32,316 bases of DNA from Gemmatimonadaceae bacterium (GTDB lineage Bacteria > Gemmatimonadota > Gemmatimonadetes > Gemmatimonadales > Gemmatimonadaceae), in assembly GCA_025931335.1 (NCBI GenBank), contig JAICNG010000035.1, positions 1 to 32,316 of the forward strand, in the 5' to 3' direction. Positions 15,138 through 21,772 of this stretch are shown in pieces. The notes under the pieces were generated by a model. It had not been told where the DNA came from, ran no database searches, and saw only the letters and a program-made list of their open reading frames with translations. Both the position numbers and the translations under genes were made by a program. How positions within the stretch are numbered: position 1 is the first letter of the stretch; every line of letters starts with the position of its first letter.

Positions 15138-15225
15138 CCACGGATGCTCACCGATGAAACACGGATTAGTCGCGGTGCGATTGCTGTCGAGGAATGGATC
15201 TGTGTCGATCCGTGCAAATTCGTGG
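15138..15225. repeat. Degenerate palindromic repeat (CCACGGAT type) inside the ATP synthase operon
   Basis: The left arm 15138-15167 (beginning CCACGGATGCTCACCGATGA) is matched in inverted orientation by 15196-15225 (ending CGATCCGTGCAAATTCGTGG), with about two thirds of positions pairing. The units CACGGAT, ACCGAT and ACACGGAT recur within an arm. I recall palindromes with this 'CCACGGATGAACACGGAT' look from other environmental bacteria. The rest of the 15125-15389 gap (15226-15389) holds only the atpE ribosome site, GGAG, about 8 nt before its ATG. Confidence 0.7.
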
Positions 15226-15389
15226 TAGAGTTTCGCAGGTGATCGGACGCGCGAGGAAGCCCGCTTCACCCTCGCGCTTGTACGCGGTCGAATGGCCGCG
15301 GAATCCCGTTGGGCCCCGGGGCTCGCTGACGGGTAGCGCTGCAACCTGGCGCGGAGCGCTGACAACGAACCACGGAATGGAGTACGACT

Positions 15390-15671
15390 ATGGATTTCTT
15401 CCCCCTGCTTCAGGCGGCGGCGACCTACACCCGTGAGTACGCGGGCGCGTGGGCCATGCTGGGCGCCGGCATCGGTGCGGGCCTCGCCGTGATTGGCGCG
15501 GGTCTCGGGATCGGCCGCATCGGTGGCTCCGCCATGGAGGGCATGGCGAGACAGCCCGAGATGGCCGGCCGCATTCAGACGGGCGCGCTGATTCTCGCCG
15601 CGTTCGTGGAAGGAGCGACGCTGTTCGCGATCGTCGTCGCGCTGCTCATTCAGCTCAAGTTCACGTTCTGA
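15390..15671 (+). CDS. atpE: ATP synthase FO subunit c
   Basis: This 93-residue hairpin of two helices forms the rotor ring. Helix 1 is glycine-rich (A-M-L-G-A-G-I-G-A-G-L-A-V-I-G-A-G-L-G-I-G). The polar loop is A-R-Q-P-E (residues 53-57). Helix 2 carries the ion-binding Glu 74 in A-A-F-V-E-G-A-T-L-F. No Gln is seen at the usual place in helix 1, and Glu 74 is followed by Gly, not Ser/Thr, so proton rather than sodium use is inferred. About 20 residues precede helix 1, slightly more than usual. The ATG at 15390 has GGAG upstream. Confidence 0.95.
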   Translation: MDFFPLLQAAATYTREYAGAWAMLGAGIGAGLAVIGAGLGIGRIGGSAMEGMARQPEMAGRIQTGALILAAFVEGATLFAIVVALLIQLKFTF

Positions 15672-15713
15672 CTCGTGGTGTGGGCCGGGGCCCGGGCCCC
15701 GCGCTCGCACGAG
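15672..15713 (+). promoter_or_regulatory. Strong mRNA hairpin directly after atpE
   Basis: The stem begins at the base after the atpE stop. CTCGTG (15672-15677) pairs with CACGAG (15708-15713). Inside it, CGGGGCCCGGGCCCCG (15686-15701) is a perfect 16-bp palindrome. There is no T-tract, so it is more likely a barrier to mRNA decay or a partial attenuator than a full terminator. It would favour subunit c over the following genes. Confidence 0.65.
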
Positions 15714-15733
15714 ACCTCGACTGGATCGTCACC

Positions 15734-16312
15734 ATGCGCATGCTCCTCCCGATCGCGACCGCGTTGCTCGTGACCGCCGAACCCGCGTTTGCCGCTGCCG
15801 CGGCCGAGGGTGGCGGCGGGCTCCTGAACCCCAACACGGGGCTCATGGCGTGGACGCTGATCATCTTCGTGACGCTGTTTCTCCTGCTGCGGAAGTACGC
15901 CTTTCCGGCGATTGTCGCCGCCGTCGAGGCGCGCGAGCGCGCGCTCGAGGAGGCGATCACGTCGGCCAAGCGCGACCGTGAGGAGGCGGCCAAGCTCCTC
16001 GAGGAGCACCGCCGTCAGATCGAGGCCGCGCGCGCCGACGCGCAGCGCCTCATCGCCGAAGGGGGCAAGGCGGGCGAGAAGATCCGCACCGACATGATCG
16101 AGGAAGCGCGCCGCCAGCAGCAGGAGATCCTCGATCGCGCGCGCCAGGAGATCGGGCTCGAGCGCGACCGCGCGATCGCCGAGCTCCGTCGTGAGGCGGT
16201 GGACCTCGCGATCAAGGGCGCGAGCAAGGTGATCGAGCGCAACCTCGATGACGACACCAATCGCAAGATCGTCGAGGACTTCCTGGCCGGTCTCCAGCAG
16301 GCGAAGCGCTGA
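15734..16312 (+). CDS. atpF: ATP synthase FO subunit b
   Basis: The 192-residue protein is the peripheral stalk. It has a membrane helix in L-L-N-P-N-T-G-L-M-A-W-T-L-I-I-F-V-T-L-F and then a long charged coiled coil (E-A-R-E-R-A-L-E-E-A-I through A-I-A-E-L-R-R-E-A). An Ala-rich signal-like segment (M-R-M-L-L-P-I-A-T-A-L-L-V-T-A-E-P-A-F-A) precedes the helix, as in atpB of this operon. The frame is open back into atpE, and the ATG at 15734 is chosen because the signal-like segment starts there; the ATG at 15740 is an alternative. The stop shares TGATG with the atpH start. Confidence 0.92.
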   Translation: MRMLLPIATALLVTAEPAFAAAAAEGGGGLLNPNTGLMAWTLIIFVTLFLLLRKYAFPAIVAAVEARERALEEAITSAKRDREEAAKLLEEHRRQIEAARADAQRLIAEGGKAGEKIRTDMIEEARRQQQEILDRARQEIGLERDRAIAELRREAVDLAIKGASKVIERNLDDDTNRKIVEDFLAGLQQAKR

Positions 16313-16854
16313 TGCGGGATCCCACGATCGCCCGCAACTACGGGGACGCGCTCGTGTCCCTCGCCACCAAGGCCAAGGACCTCACTGGCTGGGGAACGAT
16401 GATTTCCGACGTCGCCGACGCGATAACGCGCGACGAGCGGCTGCGCCTGTTTCTCGAGTCACCCCGCGTGTCCGTCGAGCAGAAGAACGACGTGATCGCG
16501 AAGGCGTTCCAGGACCGCATGCCGCGGCTGTTCGTGCGCTTTCTTCAGTCGGTGATCCGCCACCGTCGTCACGGGCTCATCCCCGAGATCGCGATCCAGT
16601 ACCACGCGTTGGTGGATGACATCGAGGGCCGCGTGCATGCGCAGGTGACGATCTCGCGCGAGCCCGACAACAAGCTGGCGAAGGTGCTCACCGACCGCCT
16701 GTCGAAAGTCCTCGGCAAGTCGGTCGTCCCGCACTTCACCGTCGACCCGCACATTCTTGGCGGCACGGTGATCCGAGTCGGGGACACGGTGATGGACGGG
16801 TCGGTGCGGCGGCGCCTGGGGAGACTGCGGCAGAAGATGCTCGCCAGCGCGTAG
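16312..16854 (+). CDS. atpH: ATP synthase F1 subunit delta
   Basis: The 180-residue protein caps F1 and joins it to the b stalk. It has the N-terminal helical bundle start I-A-R-N-Y-G-D-A-L-V-S-L-A and the C-terminal signature G-G-T-V-I-R-V-G-D-T-V-M-D-G-S-V-R-R-R-L near the end, both typical of OSCP/delta. The length is normal. It is the last gene of the operon here: the next gene is convergent, so atpA, atpG, atpD and atpC must lie elsewhere in the genome. Confidence 0.93.
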   Translation: MRDPTIARNYGDALVSLATKAKDLTGWGTMISDVADAITRDERLRLFLESPRVSVEQKNDVIAKAFQDRMPRLFVRFLQSVIRHRRHGLIPEIAIQYHALVDDIEGRVHAQVTISREPDNKLAKVLTDRLSKVLGKSVVPHFTVDPHILGGTVIRVGDTVMDGSVRRRLGRLRQKMLASA

Positions 16855-16861
16855 CGACGGA

Positions 16862-16930
16862 GATTGCGGACTGCGGATTCCGGATTGCGGTCAGAACCCG
16901 CGTATTCGCAATCCGTAATCCGCAAATCCG
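16862..16930. repeat. GATTGCG-type heptamer palindrome between convergent genes
   Basis: The left arm 16862-16890 reads as 7-mers GATTGCG, GACTGCG, GATTCCG, GATTGCG. The right arm (16900-16930) is an imperfect inverted copy (TTCGCAATCCGTAATCCGCA). It fills the gap between the stops of atpH and the UbiB-type gene, so it may end transcription from both sides. Confidence 0.8.
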
Positions 16931-18730
16931 TTATCGTTTCTCCGATCGATCCTGCACGAGGATCGCGACCACCATATAGAGCCCGATCAGGGCCGCGATG
17001 ATGAAGCCCGTCGTGCCGAGGGTGCGACGGTGGGGCAGCAGCATCGCGCTCGCGACCACTACGCCGCCAAGCACGAGTCCCGAGAACACGCGGTTGGCGA
17101 TCTTCTGCATGCCGCGCACGAGGACGTGTACCTGCGGGGACTCGAGCTTCAGCGAGAACTCGTTCGCCGCCAGCCGCTGCGTCAGGATGTCGAGGCGGTG
17201 CGGAAGGGCACTGATCAGGTCCGAGGTCTGTGTCGCGACCTGGAACATCTTGTTGAGCGACAACTCCCGCTTCGCCCGCTCGTTGGCAATGCGCGCCGAG
17301 AACTCGCGGATGGTCGCGATCGGCGAGAAGGTCGGGTCGAGGGAGCGTGTCACCGCGTCGAGGTTGAACAGCGCCTTCGCCAGCAGCGTCAGCTCGGCCG
17401 GCAGCTTGAGCCCGTGCGCGAAGGAGATGTTGAGCATCTCGTAGAGCAGCGTCCCCGCCTCGATCTCGCCGATCGACAGATCGTAGTTACGGCCCACGAG
17501 CGTGGCGACGGCCGCCACGAACTCCTGCCGGTCGAAGCGCTCGCTCAGCTGGCCGATCTCGATCAGCGTCTCGGCGGCGTCCTCTCCGCGGTTCTCGGCG
17601 ATGTCGAGCAGGAGGCGCACGATCTGGTCGCGCATCGTCGTCGACAGGCGCGCCGTCATGCCGAAGTCGACCATCGCCAGCTTCGGCTCGTCAGGCGACG
17701 GGAGTGCCGTGACCTCGTCTCGCGCTTCCTCCCGCGCCTCCTCCTCGATCTTCGACAGCGGGGTGACCGCAGGCCGCAGCACCGCGCGACGGTCGCGACC
17801 GGCGACCTCGGCGGGCGTCCACGGGTTCTCGCTCCCCGGCATGATGATGAAGAGGTTGCCGGGGTGCGGATCGGCGTGAAAGTGGCCGTCGATCGTGATC
17901 TGCTTGAGGTACGCCTTCGCGAACTCCTCGGCCAGCGCGCTGAAGTCGTGCTCCACACGCGACACCTTGGGGATGTCGTCGATCTTGATGCCGCGAACGC
18001 GCTCGGTCGTCAGCACCTTCTCCGATGTGTACGCCTCGATCACGCGCGGAATGAGGAGCCGCGGGAATCCCGCCAGCTCCCGGCGAAACGCGGCGGCATT
18101 GCGCGCTTCCACGCGGTAGTCGAGCTCGTCGAGCAGCGCCGTCTCCAGCTGCTGGATGATGCCGACGAGATCGATGCGCTGGCCGGCGCGAGTGTGATCG
18201 GCGAGGAAGTGGGCGAACTCGCGGAAGAACTCGATGTCGTCGGCGAGCGTCTCGCGAATGCCGGGGCGCTGCGCCTTGACGACGACGGCGCGCCCATCGC
18301 GCAGCGTCGCCTCGTGCACCCGCCCGAGACTCGCGCTGCCGAGCGGCTCGGGATTGAACTCGCCGAACAGCTTGCTGATGCGCGCGCCGAGCTCGTTCTC
18401 GATGACCTCTTCGACGACCGAGAAGGGAAGCGGCGAGACGTCGTCTTGAAGGTGCTCGAGCTCCCGGATGTACGGCTCGGGGAGGAGATCGGGGCGCGTC
18501 GACAGCACCTGGCCGAGCTTGATGTAGGCGGGGCCGAGGTCGACGAGCCGCTTCCGGAACCCGCGCGCCCGTTCGACGACGCCGTCCCCGTTGCCGGAGG
18601 GATGCTCGTCAGCCTCTTCGGCCGCGAGCCCTTCGATTCCCTGCCGCTTGGCGAAGTCCTTCAGGCCATAGCGCGTGAAGAGGCCGACCGTCGCGGCGAG
18701 ACGCGGCAGATAGCGAGGGGACAGGAGCAT
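16931..18730 (-). CDS. UbiB/AarF/ABC1-family atypical kinase
   Basis: The 599-residue protein has the family's K-x-G-Q motif (71-74, in Y-I-K-L-G-Q-V-L-S-T-R), the Ala-rich loop replaced by G-S-A-S-L-G-R-V-H, and Lys 152 (V-V-V-K-A-Q-R-P-G). It also has the catalytic block H-A-D-P-H-P-G-N (285-292), the metal-binding D-F-G (355-357) and two C-terminal membrane helices. UbiB-type proteins are ATPases needed for quinone or lipid handling at the membrane. About 50 mostly charged residues (about 297-350, with E-E-E-A-R-E-E-A-R-D-E) separate the catalytic loop from D-F-G, where a handful is normal. The start ATG at 18730 has no strong ribosome site; a possible -10 (TATGCT on the minus strand) lies at 18743-18748. 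No quinone synthesis gene is near. Confidence 0.92.
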   Translation of the reverse strand: MLLSPRYLPRLAATVGLFTRYGLKDFAKRQGIEGLAAEEADEHPSGNGDGVVERARGFRKRLVDLGPAYIKLGQVLSTRPDLLPEPYIRELEHLQDDVSPLPFSVVEEVIENELGARISKLFGEFNPEPLGSASLGRVHEATLRDGRAVVVKAQRPGIRETLADDIEFFREFAHFLADHTRAGQRIDLVGIIQQLETALLDELDYRVEARNAAAFRRELAGFPRLLIPRVIEAYTSEKVLTTERVRGIKIDDIPKVSRVEHDFSALAEEFAKAYLKQITIDGHFHADPHPGNLFIIMPGSENPWTPAEVAGRDRRAVLRPAVTPLSKIEEEAREEARDEVTALPSPDEPKLAMVDFGMTARLSTTMRDQIVRLLLDIAENRGEDAAETLIEIGQLSERFDRQEFVAAVATLVGRNYDLSIGEIEAGTLLYEMLNISFAHGLKLPAELTLLAKALFNLDAVTRSLDPTFSPIATIREFSARIANERAKRELSLNKMFQVATQTSDLISALPHRLDILTQRLAANEFSLKLESPQVHVLVRGMQKIANRVFSGLVLGGVVVASAMLLPHRRTLGTTGFIIAALIGLYMVVAILVQDRSEKR

Positions 18731-18836
18731 GACGGTGGGGAAAGCATATTTCGTTCCGGTTGCGTCTGTATGCTGAGCCCCGTGATATTCCTCAGCATCG
18801 CGTCAGCACCCCCCGACATCACGGTCGGCAGACCAA

Positions 18837-18973
18837 CATCTGCAGACGTCAGGGATCAGACGTCAGGTTTCAGTGGTCAGAAAAAGGCCACTTCATCACG
18901 GAGCATCTGAGACCTGACCCCTGACATCTGATCCCTGACGTCTGCGGAAGTTCCTGCTGACGTCTGCAGACGT
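18837..18973. repeat. CCCTGAC/CAGACGT-type palindrome between divergent genes
   Basis: The 39-nt arms at 18842-18880 and 18907-18945 are inverted copies, with the first 25 bases of the left arm nearly perfect (GCAGACGTCAGGGATCAGA...). Units of about 7 bp recur (ACCTGAC, CCCTGAC, ATCTGAT, CCCTGAC). A perfect 14-bp palindrome, ACGTCTGCAGACGT (18960-18973), follows, and a near copy lies at 18837-18850. It occupies most of the control region between the UbiB-type gene and the cupin gene (18731-19004). Confidence 0.8.
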
Positions 18974-18990
18974 TGCTCCTGCGCCCGGCA

Positions 18991-18998
18991 AGGAGGAG
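18991..18998 (+). promoter_or_regulatory. Ribosome binding site that sets a TTG start
   Basis: AGGAGGAG lies 6 nt before the TTG at 19005. It is the strongest Shine-Dalgarno sequence of the window and supports the unusual start codon of the cupin gene. Confidence 0.85.
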
Positions 18999-19004
18999 TC
19001 CAGT

Positions 19005-19376
19005 TTGAGCGGGAAATTCCCGGTAACGCGTGTCCTCAAACCTTGGGGCTACGAGATCATCTGGGCCCACACCGACCGCTACGTCGGCAAGGTGCTCCAC
19101 ATCAACGCGGGGCACGCGCTGTCGGTCCAGTACCACAATCACAAGGATGAAACCGTCTACCTCCTCAAGGGCGAGATGAAATACTGGGTGAAGCTCGGCG
19201 ACGAGCTCGAGGATGTCTCCCTGCGCGAGGGCGACGCGTTTCGCATTACCCCCGGGACGGTGCACTACATGGAAGCGATCACCGACTGCGATATCCTCGA
19301 GGCGTCGACGCCCGAGCTCGATGACGTCGTCCGAATCCAGGACCGGTACGGACGCGAAGGGACGTCGGCTCCATGA
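19005..19376 (+). CDS. Cupin, mannose-6-phosphate isomerase C-domain-like
   Basis: The 123-residue protein is a single cupin domain. The metal-binding motif reads G-H-A-L-S-V-Q-Y-H-N-H-K-D-E-T-V-Y-L-L-K-G (two His and a Glu), with a later H-Y-M-E in the second motif. The opening P-W-G-Y-E-I-I-W-A-H-T-D-R-Y-V-G-K is typical of the C-terminal domain of type II mannose-6-phosphate isomerases and of small sugar-binding cupins. The TTG start is fixed by an excellent ribosome site. Its stop overlaps the start of the nucleotidyltransferase gene in ATGA, so the two likely act on the same sugar phosphate. Confidence 0.9.
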   Translation: MSGKFPVTRVLKPWGYEIIWAHTDRYVGKVLHINAGHALSVQYHNHKDETVYLLKGEMKYWVKLGDELEDVSLREGDAFRITPGTVHYMEAITDCDILEASTPELDDVVRIQDRYGREGTSAP

Positions 19377-20362
19377 AGGTGATCATCCCGCTGGCGGGGA
19401 AGGGAACGCGTCTTCGGCCCCACACGCACATCACCCCGAAGCCAATGCTGAAGGTCGCCGGCAAGCCGGTGATGGCGTACATCCTCGAGGACCTCGAGAA
19501 GCTCGGCAACGTCGAGCAGATCATCTACATCACCGGCCACCTCAAGGAGAAGGTCGAGGAATACGTGCGGGCGGAGTTCGATTTCCCCGCCGTCTTCATC
19601 GAGCAGAAGGTGCAGGACGGCACCGCCGGCGCCGTCGCCCTCGCGCGCCCGCACGTCGATCAGCCTGTGCTGATCATCTTCGTCGACACGATCTTCGATG
19701 CCGATCTGTCGGTCACGAAAACGACCGACGCCGACGGCATCATCTGGGTGAAGGAGGTCGAGGACTACCAGCGCTTCGGCGTCGTCGTCACCGACGCGCA
19801 GGGGAACATGACGAAGATCGTCGAGAAGCCGTCGACGCCCATCTCGAAGCGCGCCAACATCGGGCTCTACTACATCAGGAACTGGAAGCTGCTCTACGAA
19901 GGGATCGACTGGGTGCTGAAGCAGCCCAAGAACAAGGGTGAGTACTACCTCACCGACGCCTTCCAGTACATGATCGACAAGGGCGCGAAGATCAAAGTCA
20001 TCGATGTCGAGGGGTGGTACGACGCCGGCAAGATCGACACGCTGCTCGAGACGAACCGCGCGATGCTCGAGAAGGGAGGGGCGCGCCGTCCCACGCGCAC
20101 CGATGGCTGCACGATCGTCGATCCGGTGTACGTGGAGGATGGCGTGACGATTCGTGGCTCGACGATTGGCCCCAACGTGACGTTATGCGCCGGGGCCGTC
20201 GTCGAGGATTCCCAGTTGCGGGACACCCTGGTGGGGGCGAAGTCGAGGATTGTCCGGTCGACGCTGCGGAATTCGCTGATCGGTGACGAGGCCTTCGTCG
20301 AAGGCGTGCGCGGCGAGCTGACGATTGGGGATCATTCCGAGGTGCGGGCGCGCTCGGAATGA
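19373..20362 (+). CDS. Sugar-1-phosphate nucleotidyltransferase
   Basis: This 329-residue enzyme joins a sugar 1-phosphate to an NTP. The N-terminal Rossmann part has the pyrophosphorylase signature L-A-G-K-G-T-R-L-R-P-H-T and P-K-P-M-L-K-V-A-G-K-P. The substrate part has E-K-P (I-V-E-K-P-S-T-P) and E-G-W-Y-D-A-G. The C-terminal 80 residues are a left-handed beta-helix with hexapeptide-like repeats (I-V-D-P-V-Y-V, I-R-G-S-T-I-G-P-N-V). This is the layout of glucose-1-phosphate thymidylyltransferases of the long type; a GDP-mannose or UDP-glucose enzyme cannot be excluded. It is coupled to the cupin by an ATGA overlap. The stop codon lies at the edge of the following palindrome. Confidence 0.9.
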   Translation: MKVIIPLAGKGTRLRPHTHITPKPMLKVAGKPVMAYILEDLEKLGNVEQIIYITGHLKEKVEEYVRAEFDFPAVFIEQKVQDGTAGAVALARPHVDQPVLIIFVDTIFDADLSVTKTTDADGIIWVKEVEDYQRFGVVVTDAQGNMTKIVEKPSTPISKRANIGLYYIRNWKLLYEGIDWVLKQPKNKGEYYLTDAFQYMIDKGAKIKVIDVEGWYDAGKIDTLLETNRAMLEKGGARRPTRTDGCTIVDPVYVEDGVTIRGSTIGPNVTLCAGAVVEDSQLRDTLVGAKSRIVRSTLRNSLIGDEAFVEGVRGELTIGDHSEVRARSE

Positions 20363-20446
20363 GAAAGGAGGACTGCGGAGTGAGGAATCTGACCGGTCGC
20401 TTCGTGTTGCTTCGATTTCCTCACTCCTCAGTTCTCGTTCCTCATT
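20358..20446. repeat. GAGGACTGAGGA-type palindrome between convergent genes
   Basis: The 30-nt arms at 20358-20387 and 20417-20446 match in inverted orientation at about 26 of 30 positions (end of left arm GCGGAGTGAGGAA, start of right arm TTCCTCACTCC). The nucleotidyltransferase stop (20360-20362) lies in the left arm and the M20 stop (20442-20444) in the right arm. The same unit makes up the repeat at 28345-28405. Confidence 0.85.
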
Positions 20447-21629
20447 GGGTCAGCCCCGCAGCGCTCACCACGACCCCCAAGGCGCGACTGAGCCCCAGAG
20501 TTCCCTCGGTATTCTCGAACCATTCCCCCGGAGTGTGCGCGTCGCCGCCGCGGCCGCCGGCGCCGATCGCCACGGACGGGATGCCGAGGCTGATGGGGAT
20601 GTTGGCATCGGTCGAGGCGATGGCGAGCTCGGGGGTGCGGCCGACGAGGCGCGTTGCCTCCATCGTGGCCAGCACGAGGGGATGATCGACGGGCGTCTCT
20701 CCGCCGGGGCGCTCGCCGATCACCTCGACCGCGAACGTCAACGGTGCCGCGCCCGGTGCGCGGCGTGCGTTCTCCTCGGCGGCGCCGGAGGCGGCCGCGT
20801 CGCGCACGTCGCGATCCAGCCGCGCGATCATCGCCGATGACGCCGAGCGCACGTCGACCTCGAGCCACGCGCGGTCGGGAATCGAGTTCACCGAGATCCC
20901 GCCGCCGATGCGTCCGACGGAGACCGTCGTCCGCGGCGTCGTTGGCAGGACGAGCCGGGCCAGGCGTGCCGTCGTGACCGCGGCGGCGTGAACCGCGTTA
21001 GGCACGCCGAAGGCCGTCCAGCTGTGCCCGCCCGGTCCCTGATAGGTCAGGCGGTATCGGCGCGATGCGAGCGCGCGGTGGACGATCCGCTCGTCGCCGG
21101 CGCCGTCGAGGATGATGGCGGCGACCGCATCCGGACGCTCGCGCGCGAACAGGTGCTTGGCGCCTCGCAGGTCACCCGTCCCCTCTTCGCCGGTGGTGCC
21201 GATGAACTCGACCGGCCGCTCCGTCCGGAGTGTCTCGCCATCGAGGGCGGTCGCGATCGCGAGCATCGCCGCGACGCCGCGGCCGTTGTCGCCAATGCCG
21301 GGCCCGGCGAGACGATTCCCGAGCCGCGTCACGTTCACGCGCGTCTGGCGCGGGAAGACCGTGTCGAGATGCGCGCACACGACGACCGGCGGCGCGTCGG
21401 TTCTTCCCGGGCGCCGTCCGATGACGTTGCCCGCCCCGTCCATGCGCACGTCGACCAGCCGCAGCGACTCGAACCGCCGCGCAACCCACTCCGCGCGCTC
21501 GTTCTCCTCTCCCGTGGGCGCGGCGATCTCCGACACCGTGACCTGCTCGCGCACGATGTCGTTGTCGCGTGAGGCCAATTGGAGGCGCGCCTGCCGGAGG
21601 GCGGCATGGTGCCAGAGGTGGCGGAGCAT
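20442..21629 (-). CDS. M20-family metallopeptidase
   Basis: A 395-residue dizinc peptidase of the M20 (carboxypeptidase/aminoacylase) family. Metal ligands are visible in order: His in V-V-V-C-A-H-L-D-T-V-F, bridging Asp in G-I-G-D-N-G-R-G, Glu pair in T-G-E-E-G-T-G-D (the first is the catalytic base), Asp in I-I-L-D-G-A-G and His in G-D-A-H-T-P-G-E-W. The insert with G-P-G-G-H-S-W is the dimerisation domain. The frame extends into the neighbouring repeat (TTG at 21659), but the ATG at 21629 is chosen. It has no clear ribosome site. The last codon and stop lie inside a palindromic repeat. The peptide substrate is unknown, and no signal peptide is seen, so it is cytoplasmic. Confidence 0.9.
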   Translation of the reverse strand: MLRHLWHHAALRQARLQLASRDNDIVREQVTVSEIAAPTGEENERAEWVARRFESLRLVDVRMDGAGNVIGRRPGRTDAPPVVVCAHLDTVFPRQTRVNVTRLGNRLAGPGIGDNGRGVAAMLAIATALDGETLRTERPVEFIGTTGEEGTGDLRGAKHLFARERPDAVAAIILDGAGDERIVHRALASRRYRLTYQGPGGHSWTAFGVPNAVHAAAVTTARLARLVLPTTPRTTVSVGRIGGGISVNSIPDRAWLEVDVRSASSAMIARLDRDVRDAAASGAAEENARRAPGAAPLTFAVEVIGERPGGETPVDHPLVLATMEATRLVGRTPELAIASTDANIPISLGIPSVAIGAGGRGGDAHTPGEWFENTEGTLGLSRALGVVVSAAGLTQ

Positions 21630-21645
21630 GGATGGAATTGAAGCA

Positions 21646-21749
21646 GGGTCAGGGGCCAAGGGCCAGGGGCCAAGGGGTGGGTCTCGGGTGGAGGAAGAGC
21701 AGTCGGCCCGCGACCCGCCCCTTGGCCCTTGGCCCCTGGCCCTTGGCCC
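21646..21749. repeat. GGGCCAA-type heptamer palindrome between divergent genes
   Basis: Four 7-mers plus GGGG make the left arm (21646-21677): GGGTCAG, GGGCCAA, GGGCCAG, GGGCCAA. The right arm (21718-21749) is its inverted copy with 28 of 32 positions equal. It fills the gap between the M20 start and the LeuA-like gene. A TAGATT that could be a -10 element lies at 21762-21767, just before the latter gene's ATG. Confidence 0.85.
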
Positions 21750-21772
21750 GTTCTCCCAACATAGATTCCTGA

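Noticed and set aside
17030-18910. 626-residue open frame on the plus strand opposite the UbiB-type gene
   Set aside because: Its translation is a run of R, E, D, L and V without domains, the usual shadow of a GC-rich gene; the minus-strand frame has full kinase motifs.
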